Notes under the pieces: model-generated | Seen by the model: the letters and a program-made list of their open reading frames with translations, nothing else | What the model was told of the DNA's origin: nothing | Database searches by the model: none | In this document: piece after piece, positions 51,508 to 59,256 of the stretch | Position numbering within the stretch: position 1 is the stretch's first letter | Layout of the letters: the number at the start of each line of letters is the position of its first letter | Translations under genes and position numbers: made by a program | NCBI RefSeq assembly: GCF_017833525.1 | Contig: NZ_JAFICD010000008.1 | Span: 62,001-126,000 of the forward strand | DNA: 64,000 nt | From: Duganella sp. 1411 | GTDB taxonomy: Bacteria; Pseudomonadota; Gammaproteobacteria; Burkholderiales; Burkholderiaceae_D | Direction of reading: 5' to 3'

Positions 51508-53436
51508 TTATGCGCCGTACCAGCCGGCGTCGACGAAGTATTCACGACCGGAGCAGGCCGAGGCGCTGTCCGAGGAAAGGAACAGCGTCATCGCCGCCAC
51601 GTCGTCCACCTGCACGCGCTGTTTCAGGCACTGGCCGGCCAGGATGCGAGCTTCCTCGTCCGGCGTGTGCCACAGCGCTTCCTGGCGCGGAGTGCGTACG
51701 CCGCCGGGAATAATGCAATTGACACGGATATTATCAGGTCCCAGGTCGCGCGCAAGGCCCCGGGTCATGCCTTCGATGGCGGCTTTGGCCATCATGTACA
51801 AGGTCAGGTCCGGCAACGCCAGGTGCCACGAGATCGAACCGAAGTTCAGGATCACGCCGCCGCCCTGCTCGCGCATGCCCTGCGCCACGGCCTGGGCGCA
51901 GAAGTATTGGTGGCGCAGGTTGACCGCCATGCGGCCTTCCCAGTATTCCGGCGTGACGTCGGCCAGGTTGTGGCGGTCGTCGTTGGCGGCGTTGTTGATC
52001 AGGATGTCGACGGTGCCGATGTCGGCGAAGGTCTTGGCCAGCGTGGCCAGGTTGGTCAGGTCGCACTGCACGAAGGTCGGCGGCACCGGCAGGGTCGACA
52101 AGGTCGCCTCCAGCGCGCGCGAATCGGCTTCGGCGATGTCGAGGAAGTGCACGCGGGCGCCCTGGCGCGCGAACGCCTCGACGATGCCGGCGCCGATGCC
52201 GCTGCCGCCGCCGGTGACGACCACGCGCTTGCCGGCCAGGCTAGGATAGATCGCCTGCTCGGCCTTCGTTTGCACGGCCGGTTTGGCCGGCACCGAGGCG
52301 CGGGCGCGGTTCAGCAGTGCGCGCGTGCCATAGGTCCACGGCGCGATCTGGTCGCTGCGCTGCACATGGTTGACCAGCGCGCCCAGCGAAGGCGTCGAGA
52401 TGCTGACACGGTCGCCCAGGTGGTGGGTGAAACCGCCGCCGACGGCGTCGCGGTCTTTGATCGGCGAGAACATCGTGCCGAGGAACAGCATGAAACCGTC
52501 CGGATACTGGTGGTGGCGGCCGCACACCTGGCTCACCAGGTCCAGCGGATCGCGGCTGATTTCGCGCATGCGGCTGGCGCCGGCCAGGCGGAAGTCGTCG
52601 TCGCGGCCTTCGATCAGCATGCTCACTTCGGCGTTGCGGATGGTGTCGATGGTGAAGTGGTCGTCGAACAGGCGGATGAACGGGCCGATCGAGCACGAAC
52701 CGTTGTTGTCCTTGGCCTTGCCCAGCAACAGGGCGCTGCGGCCCTCGATGTCGCGCAGGTTGACGTCGTTGCCCAGCGTGGCGCCGAGCACCTTGGCCTG
52801 GCTGTTGACGGCCAGGACGATCTCGGGCTCCGGGTTGTTCCATTTGGAGTCCGGATGCAGGCCGACGTCGGCGCCCACGCCGACGGCGGACATCGGCTGC
52901 GACTTGGAAAACACCTCGGCGTCCGGGCCGATGCCCACTTCCATGTACGGCGACCACAGGCCGCGCGCGATCAGGTCCGCCTTCAGCTTGGCCGCTTCCG
53001 GCGAACCCGGACGGATGGCCGACAGGTCGGAACCGATGATGGTCTGGATTTCGGCGCGCAGGGCGTTGGCGCGCGACGGATCGCCGGCGGCCTGCTCCTC
53101 GATCACGCGCTCCAGCAGGCTGACCGCGAAGGTCACGCCGCAGGCCTTGATCGCCTGCAGGTCGCATGGCGCCAGCAGGCGCGGGATGCTGTCGTCGGCG
53201 CCGCCGGCCAGCGCGTTGGCCAGCAGGGGCTGCACGTCGCCGAGCGATTCGCCGGGAGCGGAACGGGCCACTTCCAGCGCGTCGTCGCGCTCGAGCAAAT
53301 CGGACATCGTCGGAGCGTGGCCGGTGATGTCGAACACCTCGCCGTTGCGTACGGCGACCACACACGGTCCGTTGATGACGCCACCGCGCCAAACACGTCC
53401 CACCAGTACTGCGCGGCTCATATCGTCCGGCAGCAT
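51508..53436 (-). CDS. xylXB: Fused 2-keto-3-deoxy-D-xylonate dehydratase and D-xylose dehydrogenase (XylX-XylB)
   Basis: A 642-residue fusion. Residues 1-376 are a fumarylacetoacetate-hydrolase-fold protein matching Caulobacter XylX (CGVTFAVSLLERVIEE, metal ligands in WNNPEPEIVL and GNDVNLRDIEGRSALL). A basic Ala/Pro/Lys linker of about 18 residues follows. From about 395, AIYPSLAGKRVVVTGGGSGIGAG opens a complete SDR that matches Caulobacter XylB, with S534, Y547 and K551 as catalytic set. One chain thus holds the first oxidation and the final dehydration of the Weimberg pathway. Start ATG 53,436 is chosen; a TTG at 53,457 has the better ribosome binding site (GGAG) and is a real alternative. 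Confidence 0.93.
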   Translation of the reverse strand: MLPDDMSRAVLVGRVWRGGVINGPCVVAVRNGEVFDITGHAPTMSDLLERDDALEVARSAPGESLGDVQPLLANALAGGADDSIPRLLAPCDLQAIKACGVTFAVSLLERVIEEQAAGDPSRANALRAEIQTIIGSDLSAIRPGSPEAAKLKADLIARGLWSPYMEVGIGPDAEVFSKSQPMSAVGVGADVGLHPDSKWNNPEPEIVLAVNSQAKVLGATLGNDVNLRDIEGRSALLLGKAKDNNGSCSIGPFIRLFDDHFTIDTIRNAEVSMLIEGRDDDFRLAGASRMREISRDPLDLVSQVCGRHHQYPDGFMLFLGTMFSPIKDRDAVGGGFTHHLGDRVSISTPSLGALVNHVQRSDQIAPWTYGTRALLNRARASVPAKPAVQTKAEQAIYPSLAGKRVVVTGGGSGIGAGIVEAFARQGARVHFLDIAEADSRALEATLSTLPVPPTFVQCDLTNLATLAKTFADIGTVDILINNAANDDRHNLADVTPEYWEGRMAVNLRHQYFCAQAVAQGMREQGGGVILNFGSISWHLALPDLTLYMMAKAAIEGMTRGLARDLGPDNIRVNCIIPGGVRTPRQEALWHTPDEEARILAGQCLKQRVQVDDVAAMTLFLSSDSASACSGREYFVDAGWYGA

Positions 53437-53496
53437 CGAATTTATATTATTTTCCAAGGTCTCTCTCTCCAGGCAGGCTAGCAAACTGCGTGGGAG

Positions 53497-53557
53497 ATTT
53501 TCACCTTAATCACTGGTGGCGGCAATTACGAAAACCACCAAGCCCAGTCATGATTTA
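53497..53557 (-). promoter_or_regulatory. XylR-type operator and promoter of xylXB
   Basis: The plus-strand motif at 53,522-53,557 starts GCAATTACGAAAACCACCAA and ends ATGATTTA; 26 of 36 bases match the GH74 copy. In the minus orientation it borders the -35 TTGCCG (53,520-53,525), then exactly 17 bases and the -10 GAAAAT (53,497-53,502). Transcription would start near 53,490. It lies between xylR and xylXB, a classic position for an AraC-type activator site overlapping -35. Confidence 0.75.
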
Positions 53558-53578
53558 CGCCTGACTTGGGCAATATCG

Positions 53579-54808
53579 TTAGGCGACGCTGCGCAGGGCC
53601 GGCCCGGCGCCCTCCTGCGCGGCCGCCGCCTCCGGGCACTTGAGCATGCGGTCCTGGTAGGCGCGCGGGGTGCAACCCAGTTCCCGCTTGAACACCGCGT
53701 GCATGTACTGGACAGAGGTAAAGCCGCAGGTCAGCGCCACCTCGGCGATGCTGCTGTCGCCGGCCGCCAGCCGCTCGGTGGCCGCGTCGAGCTTAAAGCG
53801 CAGGATCACGTCGTGCACGCTGCAATCGAGCTCCTGGCGGAAGTACGACTCCAGCGACGAGCGCGAAATACCGACATATTCCGCCACCTGGTGGGTCTTG
53901 ATGCCCTGGCAGGCGTACTGGCGGATGAAATGGCGCGCCCGCATCACGTGCGGATGCTTGGGCGCCTCGTGGCGGGTCGAGGTCTGGACGTTGATGCCGA
54001 CCGGCGGCACCATCACGCGCGTGCCCTGCAACCGCACGCCGTGCAGCATCTGGTCCAGCAGGTGGGCGGCGGTGCGCCCCATCTCCTGCGCGCCCTGGAT
54101 CACGGAACTGAGCGGAATGCGGGTCAGCATGCGCGCCAGCGGATCGTTGTCGATGCCGATCAGCGCCACCTGCTCCGGCACCTCGATATTGGCCATGATG
54201 CAGGCCTGCAGCAGCTGGCGCGCGCGGGCATCCGTGACGGCGATGATGCCGACCGGCTTGGGCAGGCTGTGCAGCCATTTGATCTGCTGCTCGACCGCCT
54301 CGTCCCAGGCGGCGGCGCTGGTGCCCAGGCCGCGGTAGATCTGCGGCTCCATCTTGTCGTCGGCCATCAGCTTGCGGAAGGCCGTCTCGCGCTCCTGCGC
54401 CCAGCGGTTTTCCTGCGCCTCCGGCAGGCTGAACATGGCGAAATGGCGCAGGCCGGCCTCGATCAGATGATCGTGAGCAAGTTTAATCAGCTTGAAGTTG
54501 TCGGTGGCGACGTAGGGCACGCCGTCCGGATAGTCGCTCTCGCTGGCATAGGAGCCGCCGACGGCCACCACCGGGATGCGGGTGCGCGACAACGCGGCCG
54601 CCACGGCCGGGTCGTCGAAATCGGCGATGATGCCGTCGCCCTGCCAATGCTCGATGCCCGGCAGGCGCAAACGGAAGTCTTCCTCGAGGAATAGATCCCA
54701 AGACGCCCGGGTGCTGCTCAAATGCGCGGCAATACCGGCGATGACTTCGCGGTCAAAAATCTTGTTTGCATTGAACAACAGCGCAATACGGTGGGACTTC
54801 ATCTGCAT
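53579..54808 (-). CDS. xylR: Xylose regulator XylR, AraC family
   Basis: A 409-residue activator. The N-terminal two-thirds are a LacI-type periplasmic-binding-like sensor whose start HRIALLFNANKIFDREVIAG and blocks GDGIIADFDD and VVAVGGSY match E. coli XylR, which senses D-xylose. The C-terminus has two AraC helix-turn-helix motifs (KTHQVAEYVGISRSSLESYF and IAEVALTCGFTSVQYMHAVF). The ATG at 54,808 has GAGG nine bases upstream; the reading from 54,814 would use TTG. It is transcribed in the same direction as xylXB and lies between it and the GH74 gene, the two nearest operons with its presumed motif. Confidence 0.95.
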   Translation of the reverse strand: MQMKSHRIALLFNANKIFDREVIAGIAAHLSSTRASWDLFLEEDFRLRLPGIEHWQGDGIIADFDDPAVAAALSRTRIPVVAVGGSYASESDYPDGVPYVATDNFKLIKLAHDHLIEAGLRHFAMFSLPEAQENRWAQERETAFRKLMADDKMEPQIYRGLGTSAAAWDEAVEQQIKWLHSLPKPVGIIAVTDARARQLLQACIMANIEVPEQVALIGIDNDPLARMLTRIPLSSVIQGAQEMGRTAAHLLDQMLHGVRLQGTRVMVPPVGINVQTSTRHEAPKHPHVMRARHFIRQYACQGIKTHQVAEYVGISRSSLESYFRQELDCSVHDVILRFKLDAATERLAAGDSSIAEVALTCGFTSVQYMHAVFKRELGCTPRAYQDRMLKCPEAAAAQEGAGPALRSVA

Positions 54809-54940
54809 ATTCAACTACCTCAATCGGAAACGGCTCGCCTCATCGCACCCTCTGCGGAGTGAGATTTGTATTGTGGCATGATTCCGTCACGATTTAGATG
54901 AAAAAGACGTTCCCGTCCGTAAATGGCTACATCCGAAGGG

Positions 54941-57900
54941 CTATTTTTCCCCCTTCAGAAGGGTGGGTTTCCCAAACACAATGCCCCGACCCGCCGTACT
55001 CATGAAAACGTTGCCAAAAGTGTTATTGTCCCCGATAACGAATTGGGCATCGCCGGGGCCGCCATATTGATGATCATCGTCATTTATGCGCAGCCAGCCG
55101 GCGCCGGCGTCGGTAGAGCGGAACAAGCCGCGCACGCCGCCCACCGTGCCCCAGATATAAACGGCCGGATAAGCGGCACCCGGCGCGGCCTTGCCGAAGC
55201 CCACCGCCGCCGCGTAGCTCACGCCCGGCACATCGCGGAAAGTGGCGCCGCCATCGGTCGAGCGGGCCAGGCCGCCGTCGTAGCGCGGCACCCATAGGTC
55301 GCCCTCGCGCCCCGGCGCCGCGCGCAGCACCGCGCGCGTGCCCTTGGCCGTGGCCAGCGCGCCGGCCGGCGCGAAACTGGCGCCGCCGTCGGTGCTCGCC
55401 AGAAGACGGTCGCCGCCCAGCGCGTAAAACCTGGCCGGGTTGACCGGATCGGCCACCGGACGGGCGCCGTCCAGGCCCTTGACCGGGTTCCAGCTGCCGC
55501 CGCCGTCGGTGCTGACGTAGCTGGTGGTCGATTTTTCCGGGCTGTGCACGATCGCCTTGCCGTCGGCGCTCAGCGCCAGCTGCCCCTGCTTTCCCTTCAG
55601 CGCGGCGGTCTTCTTCCAGCTCACGCCCATGTCGTCCGATAGATACATCGCACTACCCACGCGCGCGACCACGTTGGGCTTTTGGGCCGCGTAATCGAGG
55701 CCCCAGGTGGTGCCCATGCTCGGCGTGTGGATCGGCGAGTATTTGGTCACGTCGGTGTGGCGAAAGCCGTCGTAATCGCCGATGGCGGAGATCACCGGGC
55801 CTCCCGGGATGCTGATGATATTGAGCGGCACCGACTCCTCCAGTCCCTCGTCCTCGAACTTCCAGACCGCCGGCGTGGCGTTGATGTCGGTCGAGTTGAA
55901 GATGCCGTTGCCGGAGACGACCATCAGCTTCCTGGTGTCGAACGGGTCGAACTCCACGCTGGCGGCCCAGTGGATAAAGCTGCCGCCGATCCAGCTCACG
56001 CCATTGGCGTCAATCTTCGCGCCCTGGTCGACGATGCTCTTCCAGCTCTTGCCGCCGTCGAGCGTCTCGAAGAACTGGTCGCGGATCGCGTTGGTGTGGT
56101 TGCGGTAGTAGCTGATGGTGGTGACCACCATGCGTTTCGGGTTGCCCGGATCGACGGTGATGCCGGCGTAGGCGCGGTTCAGCGGCGGCGAGATATCGGT
56201 CCATTTTTTGGCGCCGATATCGTACTGCCACACGCCGCCCTCCTCCAGCCCCTCGCCATGGGCGACATCGCCCCACGGACCGGCGCCCTTGGCGAAGGCC
56301 ACCACCAGTTTGCCGTCGGCCAGCACGGCGCGCTGCGGCATCAAGCCGGCCGGCCCGCCATCCATCGCGGCAAAGGTCTTGCCGGCGTCGGACGACATAT
56401 ACATATTGGGGCCGACCTTGCCGAAGCGCGAAACGCCGGCGAACAGCCGCTGCGTGGCACCGCCCGAGGCGCTGGACGGATCGAGCACCACGAAACTGAC
56501 GCCGTTCTTGTTGTTCGGCGTGGTGGTCACGTCCAGGCCGTCCAGGCGCCGCCAGCTCAGGCCCTCGTCCACGCTCTTGAACATGCCGTTGGCGCGCGTG
56601 CCGATGTACAGGATCTTGCCGTTGACCGGATCGACTTGCAGCTTCTCGCCGTTGCCGCGCCCCATGCCGTTGCCGTGCACCTTGAACTGGTTGGTGACGT
56701 CGATCTTGGTGAAGGTCTTGCCGTAGTCGGACGACTTCAGGATCGCGCTGGCGCCGCCGTTCATGTACTCGATACCGGTCGACATATACACCCGCCCAGG
56801 CGTGTTCGGATCGATGGCGATCGACTCCACGCCCAGCATGCCGGTCTCCTTGTCGGACACCCAGTCCATCAGCGCGATCCAGCGCTTGTTGGCCGCGTCC
56901 CAGCGATAGGCGCCGCCGACGTCGGTGCGCAGGTAGATCAGGTCCTTTTCGGTCTTGCTGGTGATGATGCCGGAGACGAAGCCGCTGCCGCCGATGGCCA
57001 CCGGCTGCCAGGCATAGCCCGCGCCCCGGCTCGCGCCCGCGGACATCAGTTTTTCCAGCTCCGGCGCCAGCGCCTTGGCCCAGATCTCGTAGCCCTTCTC
57101 GTTCGGATGCAGCAGGTCGGGCATGATGTCGGTCGACAGCGTGCCGTCCGCCGCCAGGAACTGCTGGTTGATGTCGGCGAAGAAGACGTGACGGTTGTCG
57201 GCATAGCCGGCGATGATGGCGTTGACCTTGTCGTTGATACGGCGCAGCGTGTCGTCCGGCTTTTCGCCGCGCGGGAAGATCGCCAGCAGCAGGATCTTGG
57301 TGTCCGGCAGGCGGCGCCGCAATTCATCGATATTGCGCTTGATGCCGGCCGCCGTGGTGTTCGGGTCCTCCTGTCGGTGGCCGGTGTTGTTGGTGCCGAA
57401 CATCAGCACCGCGACCTTGGGCGCCAGGCCATCGACCTCGCCATGCAGCAGGCGCCATAGCACATTCTCGGTGCGGTCGCCGCCGAAGCCCAGCGCCAAG
57501 CCGTCCATCGGCTTGTAGTAGCGCTCCCATACCGGCGCGCCGCTCTTTTCCCAGCCCTCGGTGATGGAGTCGCCGATGAAGACGATCTGGCTCTTCTTGC
57601 CCAGCGCCTTGGCCTCTTCCAGCTTTTTCTCGTGGCGCGGCGTCCACCAGCTGATCGACCACGATTCGTTGAGCTTTTCCGGCGTGACCGACGCGGTCCG
57701 GTAATCCGGGCAGCCGACGTTCGGCTTGCCGGCCTTGAGGATCTTGACGTTGGCGACGGCCACCTCGCCGGTGCCGGTGCCGTCCAGCGCGAACGGCCGC
57801 GCCACCTTGCTGAAGTCGGCGCCGTCGCGCACGAAGCAGCTCATCGCAAACACCAGGTGGCGCCAGCCCTTGCCGGCGGCCGCGCGTCCCGGCAGCACAT

Positions 57901-58333
57901 ACGGCACCGCGCGCTCGCAGCCCTCGCCGCAACCGACCTTGAAGCCGATGCCGCCGTTGCTCAATTCCTTGACGTTGACGTCCAGCGCCAGCACGCCCTT
58001 GGCGATGTACGGGCGCAGGTCGGCCGGCTGGCCGGCGGCGTCGATGCGCAGGCTGGCGTACCAGGTGTCCTTCCATTGCAGGGTCAGCGCGTCGTCGGCC
58101 TTCTTCATGCCGGACCTGCTCACGCTCACGCTGCCGTTCGGCGCCTTGTTGGCCGGCGCGATGACGGCGCTGGCGCCGTCCAGCGTCTTTTGCGACTCCG
58201 AATCGGCGACGGCAACCTGCCAGGGGTCCAGCACACGGCTGTTGAAAACGCTGATGTCATGCGGCGCGGCGCCGGCCTGAGCGGCGCAGGCGAGCGCGAT
58301 GGCCGCGAAAGCGCGCCGGTGGGTGATCGTCAT
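54941..58333 (-). CDS. Three-domain secreted xyloglucanase: ExoP-like domain, SGNH esterase, GH74
   Basis: A 1130-residue protein with a signal peptide (cleavage near 22). Residues about 25-205 form a beta-sandwich like the galactose-binding-like C-terminal domain of ExoP-type GH3 enzymes (KGVLALDVNVKEL, GFKVGCGEGCE, CFVRDGADFSKV). Residues about 222-430 are an SGNH hydrolase with FIGDSITEGW (S256), GTNN (313-316) and DLLHP (D406, H409). From about 440 a GH74 double propeller follows, with catalytic aspartates D471 in RTDVGGAYRWD and D853 or D855 in GDYDGFRHTDV. It would cut the xyloglucan backbone and remove acetyl groups outside the cell. It has its own XylR-type promoter. Confidence 0.92.
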   Translation of the reverse strand: MTITHRRAFAAIALACAAQAGAAPHDISVFNSRVLDPWQVAVADSESQKTLDGASAVIAPANKAPNGSVSVSRSGMKKADDALTLQWKDTWYASLRIDAAGQPADLRPYIAKGVLALDVNVKELSNGGIGFKVGCGEGCERAVPYVLPGRAAAGKGWRHLVFAMSCFVRDGADFSKVARPFALDGTGTGEVAVANVKILKAGKPNVGCPDYRTASVTPEKLNESWSISWWTPRHEKKLEEAKALGKKSQIVFIGDSITEGWEKSGAPVWERYYKPMDGLALGFGGDRTENVLWRLLHGEVDGLAPKVAVLMFGTNNTGHRQEDPNTTAAGIKRNIDELRRRLPDTKILLLAIFPRGEKPDDTLRRINDKVNAIIAGYADNRHVFFADINQQFLAADGTLSTDIMPDLLHPNEKGYEIWAKALAPELEKLMSAGASRGAGYAWQPVAIGGSGFVSGIITSKTEKDLIYLRTDVGGAYRWDAANKRWIALMDWVSDKETGMLGVESIAIDPNTPGRVYMSTGIEYMNGGASAILKSSDYGKTFTKIDVTNQFKVHGNGMGRGNGEKLQVDPVNGKILYIGTRANGMFKSVDEGLSWRRLDGLDVTTTPNNKNGVSFVVLDPSSASGGATQRLFAGVSRFGKVGPNMYMSSDAGKTFAAMDGGPAGLMPQRAVLADGKLVVAFAKGAGPWGDVAHGEGLEEGGVWQYDIGAKKWTDISPPLNRAYAGITVDPGNPKRMVVTTISYYRNHTNAIRDQFFETLDGGKSWKSIVDQGAKIDANGVSWIGGSFIHWAASVEFDPFDTRKLMVVSGNGIFNSTDINATPAVWKFEDEGLEESVPLNIISIPGGPVISAIGDYDGFRHTDVTKYSPIHTPSMGTTWGLDYAAQKPNVVARVGSAMYLSDDMGVSWKKTAALKGKQGQLALSADGKAIVHSPEKSTTSYVSTDGGGSWNPVKGLDGARPVADPVNPARFYALGGDRLLASTDGGASFAPAGALATAKGTRAVLRAAPGREGDLWVPRYDGGLARSTDGGATFRDVPGVSYAAAVGFGKAAPGAAYPAVYIWGTVGGVRGLFRSTDAGAGWLRINDDDHQYGGPGDAQFVIGDNNTFGNVFMSTAGRGIVFGKPTLLKGEK

Positions 58334-58365
58334 TGATTGTCTCGCAGGGGTTTTATTTTGAGCCT

Positions 58366-58426
58366 ATTCTGCAAGCGGCGCTGGTCGCTTGCAATTGCGA
58401 AAATCACCAATCCGGCGAATGATATT
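58366..58426 (-). promoter_or_regulatory. XylR-type operator and promoter of the GH74 gene
   Basis: The plus-strand motif at 58,391-58,426 starts GCAATTGCGAAAATCACCAA and ends ATGATATT. In the minus orientation its edge forms the -35 TTGCAA (58,389-58,394), then exactly 17 bases and the -10 CAGAAT (58,366-58,371). Transcription would start near 58,359, leaving a leader of about 26 bases. The site fills most of the 108-base gap behind the response regulator gene. Confidence 0.75.
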
Positions 58427-58441
58427 GGCCTCGCCGGACCG

Positions 58442-59080
58442 TCACACGCCGAGAATACCGCGATTGAGCGCGATCGTCACCGCATGGGTGCGGTCGTTGG
58501 CCGCCAGTTTGGACAGGATGTTTTTCATGTGGCCTTTGACCGTATCCTCGGTCACGCCCAGCAGCAGCGACGCGCGCCGGTTGGAGTTGCCGTTGGCCAC
58601 CAGCCGCAGCACCTCGACCTCGCGCGGCGTCAGCGCGTCGCCGGGATGGCGGAACACGGCCAACTGGCGCGCCACGTCGGCCGATATCGGCCGCCCGCCC
58701 GCGTGGACGTTGAGCACGCATTCGAGCAGCTCGGTGCGCGCGGTGTTCTTCAACAGATAGGATACCGCGCCCAGGCGCAGCGCCCGCATCACCTGCGCGT
58801 CGCCGCTGTAGGTGGTCAAGGCGATGATGCGCGCCGCCGGATCGGCTTGCAGGATGGCGGCGATCGCGTCGGTGCCGCTCATCACCGGCATTTGCAAATC
58901 CATCAGCACCACGTCCGGCCGGTGCTGGCGGTACAGCTCGATCGCCTGCAGGCCGTTCTCGGCCTCCGCCACCAGCGCCAGCTGGCCGTGGCACGCGATC
59001 ATTGCCGCGATGCCGTCGCGCATCAACGGATGGTCGTCCACCACCATCATCCGCACCGGCTTGGCCGATCCCTCATCCAT
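58442..59080 (-). CDS. NarL/FixJ-type response regulator
   Basis: A 212-residue regulator starting at ATG 59,080 with a GGAGG site five bases upstream. The receiver has the acidic pair D15-D16, the phosphorylation site D61 in VVLMDLQMP, and the conserved Lys in YLLKNTART. The C-terminal LuxR helix-turn-helix is LTPREVEVLRLVANGNSNRRASLLLG. The probable partner is the propeller histidine kinase encoded 1.2 kb away on the other strand, because no other kinase is nearby. Its stop lies 15 bases before the XylR-type motif of the GH74 promoter. Confidence 0.93.
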   Translation of the reverse strand: MDEGSAKPVRMMVVDDHPLMRDGIAAMIACHGQLALVAEAENGLQAIELYRQHRPDVVLMDLQMPVMSGTDAIAAILQADPAARIIALTTYSGDAQVMRALRLGAVSYLLKNTARTELLECVLNVHAGGRPISADVARQLAVFRHPGDALTPREVEVLRLVANGNSNRRASLLLGVTEDTVKGHMKNILSKLAANDRTHAVTIALNRGILGV

Positions 59081-59256
59081 GGTTGCCTCCGTCGCCCATT
59101 TTTGCCGTCCACACCCAGCTGAAATCGTACAGGGAAAGCCGCGATCGTACCAGCCGCCGCGCGCTTTGGCCACGCCACCCTTTCGAGTATAGGCCGGCGC
59201 GGGGCGAACGCCTACGCTGTGCGATTTGAACCCCGTCCACTTCCAGGAGCAAAACC

